Part shown: positions 1-7,944 of the stretch, piece by piece
How the letters are laid out: each line of letters opens with the position of its first letter
Numbering within the stretch: the stretch's first letter is position 1
From: Pantanalinema sp.
GTDB lineage: Bacteria > Cyanobacteriota > Sericytochromatia > S15B-MN24 > UBA4093
Length of the DNA: 46,641 nt
Reading direction: 5' to 3'
NCBI GenBank assembly: GCA_036704125.1
Contig: DATNQI010000018.1
Span: 1 to 46,641 of the forward strand
The notes under the pieces: generated by a model
What the model was told of the DNA's origin: nothing
Seen by the model: the letters and a program-made list of their open reading frames with translations, nothing else
Databases searched by the model: none
Made by a program: the position numbers and the translations under genes

Positions 1-1
1 C

Positions 2-703
2 AACCAGGGCATCATCCAGGACCCCGACCTGATCTATCCGGGGCAGCTGCTGCTCATCCCGGGGGGGCCTCACGCGCGCACGAGCGCCCCCGAGCGCCGG
101 CACGCCTCGAAGGGCTCCAGGCACTCCCTTCGCACCACCGAGCGCACGAGCCCCCACGCCCCCGTTGACCACGCGCGCACCCGCGCGGTGGTGTCGCGCA
201 AGGCGGACGGCGGCTTCGACGTCGCGCTGCGGAGCGCCGACAAGCGCGAGGCCCCGCGCATGGCCAGGCCACCGGCACGCCAGGTGGTCGCCAAGCCCCC
301 GGCCCAGCCGCTCCAGCCCGGGGTGGTCGGCGACCAGTTCCAGGGCCACCGCCGCGTCGACGGTCACTTCTACCGCATCTCGCAGGGCAGGCTCGTCTGG
401 GCCGACGACCGGACGCCCGTTCGCGGCGACTGGAGCAAGCGCCTGGGCGAGCAGGTCTATCCCAACCGCCAGGCGCCTGTCTCCGAGCCGCAGGCGCTTT
501 CCGGGCCGCAACCTCCCGCTCCCCCGGTCGTCCCTGCCGCCGTGGCCCCGGCCCCCGAGGCCTCGAGCGCAGAACCGACCATCCAGGGGCATCGCCGCGT
601 CAACGGCACCTTCTTCGTGCGCACCGAGGCGGGCCTGTTCTGGTCCGACGACGGCACCCCGGTGCGACAGGACGCCCAGCGCACCTCGGCAGCGGTCCCC
701 TGA
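2..703 (+). CDS. LysM-domain protein, C-terminal fragment
   Basis: The reading frame is open from the window edge, so the start lies upstream. The first visible residues, IIQDPDLIYPGQLLLIP, are the typical end of a LysM module, the fold that binds peptidoglycan or chitin glycans, so the protein probably sits at the cell wall. A basic, low-complexity linker follows. Two copies of a roughly 29-residue unit come next, one at nt 344-430 beginning GHRRVDGHFYRI and one at nt 587-673 beginning GHRRVNGTFFVR. Each ends in a W-x-DD-x-TPVR stretch, and a proline/alanine-rich spacer separates them. I do not recognise this repeat as a named domain. The gene ends in TGA at 701-703. The LysM call is fairly secure, while the role of the repeats is unknown. 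Confidence 0.7.
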   Translation, partial: NQGIIQDPDLIYPGQLLLIPGGPHARTSAPERRHASKGSRHSLRTTERTSPHAPVDHARTRAVVSRKADGGFDVALRSADKREAPRMARPPARQVVAKPPAQPLQPGVVGDQFQGHRRVDGHFYRISQGRLVWADDRTPVRGDWSKRLGEQVYPNRQAPVSEPQALSGPQPPAPPVVPAAVAPAPEASSAEPTIQGHRRVNGTFFVRTEAGLFWSDDGTPVRQDAQRTSAAVP

Positions 704-723
704 TTCGAGTCGCGCCCACCGGC

Positions 724-742
724 GCCCCCCGCCGTGGGGGGC
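724..742 (+). terminator. GC hairpin after LysM gene
   Basis: A 7-bp stem, GCCCCCC / GGGGGGC, with a five-base loop lies 21 bp after the LysM gene stop. No T-tract follows, so it may be a weak or factor-assisted terminator, or only an mRNA 3' stabiliser. Confidence 0.35.
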
Positions 743-764
743 CTCGCACGCGCGGGGCAGGCCG

Positions 765-792
765 TTGACACCCCCTCATCGGGAGTTACACT
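765..792 (+). promoter_or_regulatory. Candidate sigma70-type promoter
   Basis: TTGACA at 765-770, a 16-bp spacer and TACACT at 787-792 form a plausible housekeeping promoter. It lies about 160 bp upstream of the small gene at 951 and the sensor kinase behind it. The -35 box is a perfect match and the -10 box matches 4 of 6 positions. Confidence 0.4.
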
Positions 793-950
793 TGACCCCA
801 GGACCGACAAACGCCCCCTGAAGCACCAGGCCCGCCGCCCAGTCAGGCCCCCCCGCCGCAACATTCTGACCCGTTCGAGCCTCGCGAGATCCACGCGAGA
901 GGCCACCCGCACGCGACGGTGTGGAACGCTTGCACGAAGGGGTGAAGGCG

Positions 951-1223
951 ATGGGCAGCTTCAAGCACTACCTACCGGCCGCCAACGGTGCGGAGCAGAT
1001 CCTCCTCGAAGAACTCGCCCGGGAGCACCCCCGCCACCTCTCGGTGCACAGCCGGCAGGTCCGCGAGACGGCCCAGCTCTTCTTCGAGGCGGACGACCAG
1101 AGCCTCGCGAGCTACATCTGGTTCATGCTCGCCAGGCTGCGCAGGCTCCAGCGCAAGGTCGAGGAGATCTACCTCCAGCCCGCCAGCATGTCGCAGAGCG
1201 ATCGCGAGCGCGCCCTGCGTTGA
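951..1223 (+). CDS. Small helical protein of unknown function
   Basis: This 90-residue protein is not a family I recognise. It is predicted mostly helical, and the second half is rich in Arg, Leu and Glu (ARLRRLQRKVEEIYLQP). It has no signal peptide or membrane segment, so it is probably cytoplasmic. I chose ATG 951 over the in-frame GTG at 921 because AAGGGGTG, a good ribosome-binding site, lies about 8 bases before the ATG, while nothing comparable precedes the GTG. It ends 34 bp before the sensor kinase on the same strand, so the two are probably co-transcribed. It could be a small partner of that kinase, but nothing in the sequence proves it. Confidence 0.55.
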   Translation: MGSFKHYLPAANGAEQILLEELAREHPRHLSVHSRQVRETAQLFFEADDQSLASYIWFMLARLRRLQRKVEEIYLQPASMSQSDRERALR

Positions 1224-1257
1224 GCGTTCCCTCTCGTCTCCTCTCTGGCAGGCCCGG

Positions 1258-3699
1258 ATGAAGCACCTCACCTTCCACCACCTGAACTCCTTGATCGCCG
1301 CCAAGGTCGCCCTGGTCATGGCGCTCATGCTCGCGCTGCTCGTCGCCAGCGGCGCGATCTTCCTCCGCCAGGTCCTGGTCGAGCGCATCGAGCAGGACGG
1401 CCAGCGGATCGCCGACAGCGTCGCCCAGGGGCTCAACGCCGACAACCTGCGAGCCCAGCAGATCTCGCGCGACCTGCTGGCCATGCAGCAGAGCGGCGGC
1501 TTCGGAAAGCGCAAGGCCATCCTCGACCTCATGGAGAGCCTGCTGCGCAACACCCCCAACATCCTCTCCACCTACGCCAACTACGAGCCCGACGCCGACG
1601 GCCAGGACGCGCGCTGGCGCACCCATCCCGCCATGCCGGGCGGGCGCTTCACCCCCTACTGGTATCGCAAGGGCGATCGCCTCATCCTGACCGGGGTCGA
1701 AGACATCGACGCCATCGCGTTCTACGCCGAGACCAAGCGAAGTGGCGCCCCCCTCATCACCGAGCCCTACCGTTACCTGGGCATCCCCATGGTCTCCTAC
1801 ACCCTGCCCCTGCGCCTCCACGGGCGCTTCGTCGGGATCACGGGCACCGACCTGAGCCTCGAATCGATCAACCGGGCAATCGCGCGCCTGCCCACCATGC
1901 CCCACTCCCACCTCTTCGTCCTGAGCCCCCAAGGCCGCCTGATCGTCGCTCCGCGGCCCGGGGACTACGCCCGGCCCTACGCCGACTCGTCGCTCGCGAA
2001 GCTCGACTGGCAAGCGCTGAGACGCCAGGCCCCGGGCGCGGTGGTGACCCTGAGCGACCCCCTCGACGGCAAGCCCGCCTGGAGCTTCTCGAGCCGGGTG
2101 GAGACGGGCGCCTGGCACGTCGTGCTCCTGGTCGACAAGGCGGCCACCATGAGGCCGCTCAACCACTTCCTCTGGACGCGCGCCATGGGCACGGCGGGGA
2201 TCCTGCTCGCCCTGACGGCCATGCTCATCTGGCTCATCGGGCGGGCCACCCGGCCGCTCGCCCCCATGGCGGCCGCGTGCGAGGCCCTCGCCCAGGGCGA
2301 CCTCCAGCGGGTGCGACGGCTCGTCGAGCAGCTCGGAGACCTGCCGGGCGACGACGAGTTCAGCCGGATGGCAGGGGCCTTCAGGCAGGCGATCGCCTAC
2401 CTGAGCGAGCTCAGCGCGCACTTCCAGCGCATCGCCCGGCACGACCTCTCGGGCGCGATCACGCCCGCCGGACCCCACGACCAGCTCGGCCTGAGCGCCC
2501 AGGCGATGCTCGCCGGCCTGCAGGAGGCCACCGCGAGCCTCGAGGCGCGGACCCGAGAGCTGGAGGCCAGTCGACGAAGCCAGGCCACCCTGCTCTCCAA
2601 CTTGCCCGGCATGGCCTACCGGTGCCGGCTCGACCCTCACTGGACCATGGAGTTCGTCAGCGAGGGCAGCATGGCCCTCGCCGGCTACGCCCCGGACGAC
2701 CTCGTCCTCAACCGGCGCCTGGGGTACGCCGACCTGATCCATCCCGACGACCGCGAGCAGGTGCGCCGGGAGGTCGAGGCGTCGCTCGAAGAACGCCGCC
2801 CCTTCCGGCTCGTCTACCGGCTATGCACCGCCGAAGGAGAGATCAAGTGGGTCTGGGAGCAGGGGGTGTGCGTGCTCGGCGAGCACCCCGGCGAAATCCT
2901 GCTCGAGGGGCTCGTCATCGACATCTCGGACCGCAAGCGCCTCGAGGAGACCCTCGAAAAGCGCAACCGAGAGCTCCAGGAGCTCGACCGCCTCAAGAGC
3001 TCTTTCGTCAACGCGGTCTCCCACGAGCTGCGCACGCCCCTGACCTCGATCATGGGCTACGCGGAGTTCCTGGAGGACGAGCTGGGCGGGGCGCTCAGCG
3101 CCGATCAGGCCGAGTTCGTGAAGCAGATCCAGGCGAGCAGCCAGCGCCTGAAGCGACTGATCGACGATCTGCTGGACTTCGCGCGGATCGAGGCCGGCAC
3201 CTTCAAGCTCGCGGTGGCGCCCTTCGACCTGGGCGACAAGGTCGAGGAGATCGTCGAGAGCCTGCGGCCGCAGGCCGCTCAGGCGAGGGTCACCCTGCTC
3301 AGCGAGGTGACGGGCGCGCCCGGCGAGCTGAACGCGGACGCCCAGCGCCTGGGACAGGTCCTCATCAACCTGATCGGCAACGCCCTCAAGTTCACCCCCG
3401 AGGGCGGCCGCGTCACGGTCCGCCTGAGGCGCGAGCCGGACGCCATGGTCTGCGAGGTCGAGGACGACGGGCCGGGAATCCCGCCCGAGGATCAGCCCCT
3501 GCTCTTCCAGCGCTTCAGCCAGCTCGAGGCGGGCAAGCACAAGGGCGGCACCGGCCTGGGGCTTGCGATCTCGAAGGCCCTGGTCGAGGCCCACGGGGGA
3601 AAAATCGGCCTCGAGAGCACCCCTGGCCGAGGCAGCGTCTTCTGGTTCCGGATCCCGCTTTCGCCCGAAGCGATCAGGAGCGTTCCGGCCTCGACCTGA
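1258..3699 (+). CDS. Membrane sensor histidine kinase (Cache-HAMP-PAS-HisKA-HATPase)
   Basis: This 813-residue kinase has a membrane segment at about residues 13-38. A long extracytoplasmic region follows (about 40-300) with the pattern of a double-Cache ligand sensor. A second membrane segment lies at about 310-328, then a HAMP linker. A PAS domain occupies about 445-565 (LSNLPGMAYR... IHPDDREQV). The HisKA helix has the phospho-acceptor His589 in SHELRTPL, and the ATPase carries NALKF, DDGPGIP and GGTGLGL boxes. It has no receiver domain, so an unlinked response regulator must act downstream. ATG 1258 is chosen because the open frame further upstream overlaps the preceding gene and codes for nothing recognisable. 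Its 3' end overlaps the convergent rarA by 26 bp. The kinase core is strikingly similar to the minus-strand kinase at 5029-6546. Confidence 0.85.
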   Translation: MKHLTFHHLNSLIAAKVALVMALMLALLVASGAIFLRQVLVERIEQDGQRIADSVAQGLNADNLRAQQISRDLLAMQQSGGFGKRKAILDLMESLLRNTPNILSTYANYEPDADGQDARWRTHPAMPGGRFTPYWYRKGDRLILTGVEDIDAIAFYAETKRSGAPLITEPYRYLGIPMVSYTLPLRLHGRFVGITGTDLSLESINRAIARLPTMPHSHLFVLSPQGRLIVAPRPGDYARPYADSSLAKLDWQALRRQAPGAVVTLSDPLDGKPAWSFSSRVETGAWHVVLLVDKAATMRPLNHFLWTRAMGTAGILLALTAMLIWLIGRATRPLAPMAAACEALAQGDLQRVRRLVEQLGDLPGDDEFSRMAGAFRQAIAYLSELSAHFQRIARHDLSGAITPAGPHDQLGLSAQAMLAGLQEATASLEARTRELEASRRSQATLLSNLPGMAYRCRLDPHWTMEFVSEGSMALAGYAPDDLVLNRRLGYADLIHPDDREQVRREVEASLEERRPFRLVYRLCTAEGEIKWVWEQGVCVLGEHPGEILLEGLVIDISDRKRLEETLEKRNRELQELDRLKSSFVNAVSHELRTPLTSIMGYAEFLEDELGGALSADQAEFVKQIQASSQRLKRLIDDLLDFARIEAGTFKLAVAPFDLGDKVEEIVESLRPQAAQARVTLLSEVTGAPGELNADAQRLGQVLINLIGNALKFTPEGGRVTVRLRREPDAMVCEVEDDGPGIPPEDQPLLFQRFSQLEAGKHKGGTGLGLAISKALVEAHGGKIGLESTPGRGSVFWFRIPLSPEAIRSVPAST

Positions 3700-5014
3700 G
3701 CGAGGCGCGCAGGGCCTCGATCCGCGCCTTGATGCGGCCCTCCTCCCCATGCTCGGTGGGACGGTAGAAGCGCTGCGGCTTCATTTCGTCGGGCCAGTAG
3801 GCCTGCCCCACGAAGCCCCCGGGATAATCGTGGGGGTAGAGGTACTCCTTGCCGTAGCCGAGCTGCTTCATCAGCTTGGTGGGGGCGTTCCTCAGGTGGA
3901 GGGGGATCGGGTAGGTCGGCAGCTTGGCGACGGCCGAGAGGGCCTCGTTGATGCCCTTGTAGCTGGCGTTGCTCTTGGGGGCCGCCGCCAGGTAAGTGAC
4001 GGCCTGCGCCAGGGGGATGCGCGCCTCGGGCATCCCCAGGACCTGCACCGCCTGGAAGGTCGCCAGGGCGATCGAGAGGGCCCGCGGGTCGGCGTTGCCC
4101 ACGTCCTCGCTGGCCAGGATGAGCAGGCGGCGGGCGACGAAGACCGGGTCCTCGCCGCCCGCGAGCATGCGCGCCAGCCAGTAGAGGGCCGCGTCCGGAT
4201 TGGAGCCCCGGATGGTCTTGATGAAGGCCGAGACGGTGTCGTAGTGGTTCTCGCCGCCCTTGTCGTAGGGCATGGTGCGCTGCTGGAGGGCCTGGGCGAT
4301 CGACTCGAGCGAGCGGTCCGCCAGGTCCCTGACCGTCTCCAGGGCGTTGAGGGCGCTGCGCGCGTCCCCCCCCGCAAACTCGGTCAGAAGGGCGAAGACC
4401 TCGTCGCCGAGGGCCTCGGGGCTCTGGGCCAGGCCCCGCTCGGGGTCGGTCCAGGCGCTGCGCAAGAGGCCCTCGATCGCCGCATCCGGCAGGGGCTGCA
4501 GGGTCAGGACCCGCGCCCGGGACAGGAGCGCCGCGTTGAGCTCGAAGCTGGGGTTCTCGGTGGTCGCCCCGATCAGGGTGACGGTGCCGTCCTCGACGTG
4601 GGGCAAGAAGGCGTCCTGCTGGCCCTTGTTGAAGCGGTGGATCTCGTCGATGAACAGGATGGTGCGGCGGCCGAGGCGCTTCTGCTCCTTGGCCTCCTTG
4701 AGGCGCTCGCGCAGCTCGGCCACCCCGCCGGTGACCGCCGAGAAGGGCACGAAGCGCGCCTCGGTGGCGCGGGCGATGAGCTGGGCGAGAGTGGTCTTGC
4801 CCACCCCGGGCGGGCCCCAGAAGATCAAGGAGGGGACCTTGTCCGCCTCGATCAGCTTGCGCAGGGGCTTGTCCGGACCCAGGAGGTGCTCCTGGCCCAG
4901 GTACTCGTCGATGCCGCGCGGGCGCATCCGGTGCGCCAGGGGCGCGTCGGGATCGACGCCCGTGCCGGACTTGCCGGCACCGAAGAGGGACATCTGGTCG
5001 TCAATGGCGCTCAT
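3674..5014 (-). CDS. rarA: Replication-associated recombination protein A (AAA+ ATPase)
   Basis: This 446-residue protein belongs to the RarA/MgsA/WRNIP1 family. These AAA+ ATPases are related to clamp loaders and act at stalled replication forks. Walker A is GPPGVGKTT (about residue 68) and Walker B is ILFIDEIHRF, followed by sensor-1 GATTENPSF. The C-terminal half has the family oligomerisation region (KAYLYPHDYPGGFV-like: KEYLYPHDYPGGFVGQAYWP). Near the N-terminus, QMSLF (residues 7-11) fits the beta-clamp binding pentapeptide QxxLF, which would tether it to the sliding clamp. The start lies 14 bp after the stop of the upstream kinase, so the two form an operon. Length and motifs are normal for the family. 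Confidence 0.95.
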   Translation of the reverse strand: MSAIDDQMSLFGAGKSGTGVDPDAPLAHRMRPRGIDEYLGQEHLLGPDKPLRKLIEADKVPSLIFWGPPGVGKTTLAQLIARATEARFVPFSAVTGGVAELRERLKEAKEQKRLGRRTILFIDEIHRFNKGQQDAFLPHVEDGTVTLIGATTENPSFELNAALLSRARVLTLQPLPDAAIEGLLRSAWTDPERGLAQSPEALGDEVFALLTEFAGGDARSALNALETVRDLADRSLESIAQALQQRTMPYDKGGENHYDTVSAFIKTIRGSNPDAALYWLARMLAGGEDPVFVARRLLILASEDVGNADPRALSIALATFQAVQVLGMPEARIPLAQAVTYLAAAPKSNASYKGINEALSAVAKLPTYPIPLHLRNAPTKLMKQLGYGKEYLYPHDYPGGFVGQAYWPDEMKPQRFYRPTEHGEEGRIKARIEALRASLRSRPERS

Positions 5015-5028
5015 GTCCCCATTTTACG

Positions 5029-6546
5029 TCATTTCGCGACCGCGGGCCTCAAGGAAAGCGGCAGGGTGAACCAGAAGGTGCTGCCTCGCCCCGGGGCGCT
5101 CTCGAGGCCGATCCGGCCCCCGTGGGCCTCGACCAGGGCCTTGGAGATGGAGAGCCCCAGGCCGGTGCCGCCCCGGCGCGCGCCCGTGGACAGCTGGCTG
5201 AAGCGCTGGAAGAGCTTGGCCTGCTCCTCGGGGGCGATGCCCTCGCCGCTGTCGCTGACCTCGCAGCGGACCATGCCGTCCTCGCGCCTCAGCCGCACCG
5301 CGATCAGCCCGCCCACGGGGGTGAACTTGATGGCGTTGTTCAAGAGGTTGATGAGCACCTGGGCGATCCGCTGGGAGTCCATCTCGAGGCAGGGCACCTC
5401 TTCCCCCAGCGCAAGGCGCAGGGTGAGGCCGGCCGCCTCGATCTGGGGCTTGAGGCTCGCGGCCACCTCCTGGATCTTGGCCGAGAGGTCCTCGCGCGCC
5501 ATGTTGAGCCTGAAGGTCCCGGCCTCCATCCGCGCGAAGTCCAGGAGATCGTCCACCAGGCGCTCCAGGCGGGTGGAGCTCTGCTCGATCTGCCGGACGA
5601 ACGCCAGTTGCTCGTCGGAGAGCTGCCCGCCGATGCCGTCCTCGAGGAACTCCGCGTAGCCCATGATCGAGGTCAAGGGGGTGCGCAGCTCGTGGGAGAC
5701 CGAGTTCACGAAGTCGCTCTTGAGGCGATCGAGGCCCTGGGCGGCCTCCAGGTCGGCTCGCGCCTTCTGCTCGCGCATCAGCGAGGCGGCGCGCTCGGCC
5801 TCGGCCCTTTCGCGCATGGCGATGTCCTCTTGCAGCTCGCGGTTCTTGTCCTCGAGCTGGGAGAAGAGCCCGCGCAGGGCCTGGCGCGTGGCCTCCAGGC
5901 GGTTGCCGAGGCGCCCCAGCTCGTCGCCCCGCTCCCAGACGAAGGGCGCTTCCAGCTGCCTGTGCTCGAGGCGCCCGGCCTCGGCCATCAGGCGGCGAAG
6001 GGGATTCAGCAGGCGCCGCTGGAGCAGGACCAGGATGAAGAGGAGGCTGACGAGCAGCTGCGCCCCCACGACCACGAGCAACCAGGCGCGATTGGCGGCC
6101 ATCCGGGCCACCAGGGACGCGTCGGACATCTCGAGGAGGACCGACCCGATCGCCTGGCCCTGGTGACGGACCTCGCGCCGCAGGGAGTAGGTGCGCCCCG
6201 CCGGGGCCGCGCCCCGTCCCTGCGCGAACACGCCGAGGACCGGATCCCGCACCTCGACCCGCACCACCCGCTGGTCGCCCATGATCGCATCGACCAGGGG
6301 CTGGCCCTCGGCGGGGTTGAGGTTCCAGAGGGGCTGCTCCATCCCCTGCGCCAGGATGTCGACCAGTCGCGCCTGATCGGCCGCGAGCGCGGCCAGGCCC
6401 TCCTCGCGCTGGCGGTGCAGCATCACGGCGCTGGCGACGGCCGCCGGAATCAGCAGGCCCAGCACCACCAGGAGGACGATGGCCCCTCGCAGCGAGCCGG
6501 CCCAGCGGCGCAGGATCGCGAGCCCCGCTCCGAACGCTCCCTTCAT
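5029..6546 (-). CDS. Membrane sensor histidine kinase, paralogue of the kinase at 1258
   Basis: This 505-residue kinase has a membrane segment at about residues 20-42. A short periplasmic sensor region of about 100 residues follows, then a second membrane segment at about 150-172. Next come a HAMP-like linker and a long coiled coil (SQLEDKNRELQEDIAMRERAEAE). The HisKA helix carries His285 in SHELRTPL, and the ATPase has NNAIKF, DSGEGIA and GGTGLGLS boxes. The first residues of the HisKA region and the last 30 residues nearly match the kinase at 1258-3699, although the sensor halves differ. I chose ATG 6546 over GTG 6558, four codons upstream; neither has a strong ribosome-binding site. It precedes rarA by 14 bp in the same direction. 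No receiver gene is adjacent. Confidence 0.85.
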   Translation of the reverse strand: MKGAFGAGLAILRRWAGSLRGAIVLLVVLGLLIPAAVASAVMLHRQREEGLAALAADQARLVDILAQGMEQPLWNLNPAEGQPLVDAIMGDQRVVRVEVRDPVLGVFAQGRGAAPAGRTYSLRREVRHQGQAIGSVLLEMSDASLVARMAANRAWLLVVVGAQLLVSLLFILVLLQRRLLNPLRRLMAEAGRLEHRQLEAPFVWERGDELGRLGNRLEATRQALRGLFSQLEDKNRELQEDIAMRERAEAERAASLMREQKARADLEAAQGLDRLKSDFVNSVSHELRTPLTSIMGYAEFLEDGIGGQLSDEQLAFVRQIEQSSTRLERLVDDLLDFARMEAGTFRLNMAREDLSAKIQEVAASLKPQIEAAGLTLRLALGEEVPCLEMDSQRIAQVLINLLNNAIKFTPVGGLIAVRLRREDGMVRCEVSDSGEGIAPEEQAKLFQRFSQLSTGARRGGTGLGLSISKALVEAHGGRIGLESAPGRGSTFWFTLPLSLRPAVAK

Positions 6547-6608
6547 CCCGGCACCCACCGGCCCATGTCCGTTCCCGTCAAGCGCATCTCGGCGCCCCCC
6601 CGAGCGCA

Positions 6609-6631
6609 GTTAAGTCCTTACATTCCTTAAC
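6609..6631. promoter_or_regulatory. AT-rich dyad in divergent promoter region
   Basis: GTTAAG (6609-6614) and CTTAAC (6626-6631) form a perfect inverted repeat around TCCTTACATTC. This is an AT-rich patch between the divergent kinase-rarA operon and the gene at 6714, so it could be an operator or part of the promoters. The evidence is only the symmetry and the position. Confidence 0.3.
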
Positions 6632-6713
6632 ATAGGCGCGAGAGACGAAGGCTGCAAGGGACTTTTGTTCCCCGCGCGGATGCCTTGGCGCACGACCGGG
6701 GAATAAGAGGCTC

Positions 6714-7040
6714 ATGATGGACTTCAACGACAAGGAAGCGATCGAGCGAGCAGCCGAGTTCACCTTCACCGAGCAGGGCCTGCTGGGCCTCGGCCCCATG
6801 CCTCCGCTCGAGAGCTACACCCTCGGCTTCGTCGCCGGCATGCGCCTGGCGGGCGAGGAGATCCTCAAGCGGGCCCGCGACAAGGCCTGGCACCGCGCGC
6901 CCCTCGCGGCGCTCGAAGGGCGGCTCGACGCCCCTCGCCAAGAGGCGATCGCCGAGGCGATCAGAGCCCTCCAGGCGGCGGGCTTTCCCGGCGCCCACCT
7001 GGAGATCCGCGGCCAGGAGCTGCGCATCGGGCTGGAGTGA
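6714..7040 (+). CDS. Hypothetical protein, 108 residues
   Basis: I do not recognise this family. The protein begins MMDFNDKEAIERAAEFTF and looks soluble, alternating helical and short strand segments. The central helix AGMRLAGEEILKRARDKAWHR is amphipathic. The C-terminal part (IAEAIRALQAAGFPGAHLEIRGQELRIGLE) has an alpha-beta-beta pattern. AAGAGG precedes the start at good spacing, and the second in-frame ATG at 6717 is equally possible. It stands divergent from the kinase-rarA operon and 71 bp ahead of the binding-protein pair. Nothing ties it firmly to either neighbour. Confidence 0.55.
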   Translation: MMDFNDKEAIERAAEFTFTEQGLLGLGPMPPLESYTLGFVAGMRLAGEEILKRARDKAWHRAPLAALEGRLDAPRQEAIAEAIRALQAAGFPGAHLEIRGQELRIGLE

Positions 7041-7111
7041 GGCCGATGTGATATGCTGCCGCCACGAGGGTCTCGCACGAGGGTCTCGCGGGAGCGGAGG
7101 GATTTTCCGGC

Positions 7112-7912
7112 ATGCGCGCAAGACGCTTCCTACTCTTGCCTCTGAGCCTGCTCGTCTTGCTGCTCGCGGCATCGCCGTGCCTCGCCCTCAAGGTCCTCAC
7201 CGAGCAGCAGCCCCCCCTGACCTTCACCCGGCACGGCGCCCCGGCCGGGATGGCGGTGGAGGTGGTCGAGGAGATCCTCGCCCGCCACCACGACCCGACC
7301 CCGATCCAGGTCGTGCCTTGGGCCCGCGGCATCAAGGCGCTCACCACCCAGCCCGGCATCCTGCTCTTCACCATCAACCTCACCCCGGAGCGCAAGCAGC
7401 TCTACACCTTCATCGGGCCCATCGCCCGCATGCACGGCACCTTCTACGCCCGCCGGGACAGCCACCTTCGCCTCCGCACGGCCGAGGACGCCCGCAAGGT
7501 CGAGCGGATCGGGGTCTACGCCGGGACGTCCTACGAGAAGACCCTGCGCAAGCTCGGCTTCACCAACCTCGACGTCTCCCCCGATCCCCATAGCGCCGCC
7601 CGCAAGCTGATGCGGGGCCGGATCGACCTCTGGTACGAAGGCAACCTCAGCGCACCGTACACCCTGAAGCAGGTCGGATACCGCCCGAGCGACATGAGGC
7701 CCCTGCTCGCGCTGGAGCGCGATGACGTTTGCCTGGCCTTTTCGCGCGGGACGCCGGCGCAGGTGATCCGGCGCTGGTTCGCCACGCTTCGCGCCTTGCA
7801 GCAGGACGGCACCCTCGCGCGGATCCAGCGGCGCTGGCTCCCCTCCGAGTCCGTCCCCCGCCGACTCGTCATCACCGGGGTGCCGCCGGGCACGCCCATG
7901 CCGCCCCCTTGA
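7112..7912 (+). CDS. Periplasmic solute-binding protein, family 3 (copy 1)
   Basis: This 266-residue protein has a signal peptide (MRARRFLLLPLSLLVLLLAA, cut near SPCLA). The mature part resembles family-3 solute-binding proteins: KVLTEQQPPLTFTRHGAPAGMAVEVVEEI matches the usual opening strand and helix that introduce the ligand pocket. The family normally delivers polar amino acids or similar small molecules to an ABC transporter, but no permease or ATPase gene is nearby, so the ligand is unknown. Such orphan binding proteins can also feed sensor kinases. GGAGCGGAGG lies 11 bases before the start. The next gene is a tandem duplicate, and the shared C-terminal stretch (PPGTPMP) confirms common origin. 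The mature start overlaps the expected fold, so I see no truncation. Confidence 0.75.
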   Translation: MRARRFLLLPLSLLVLLLAASPCLALKVLTEQQPPLTFTRHGAPAGMAVEVVEEILARHHDPTPIQVVPWARGIKALTTQPGILLFTINLTPERKQLYTFIGPIARMHGTFYARRDSHLRLRTAEDARKVERIGVYAGTSYEKTLRKLGFTNLDVSPDPHSAARKLMRGRIDLWYEGNLSAPYTLKQVGYRPSDMRPLLALERDDVCLAFSRGTPAQVIRRWFATLRALQQDGTLARIQRRWLPSESVPRRLVITGVPPGTPMPPP

Positions 7913-7944
7913 GCGCGCCCGCCCCTCTCCCTGGAGGCCCTGCG

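Noticed and set aside
988-1257. Extension of the first sensor kinase upstream of ATG 1258
   Set aside because: It overlaps the small gene at 951-1223 in another frame and has an Arg/Ser-rich composition with no signal or domain. ATG 1258 begins directly before the first membrane helix.
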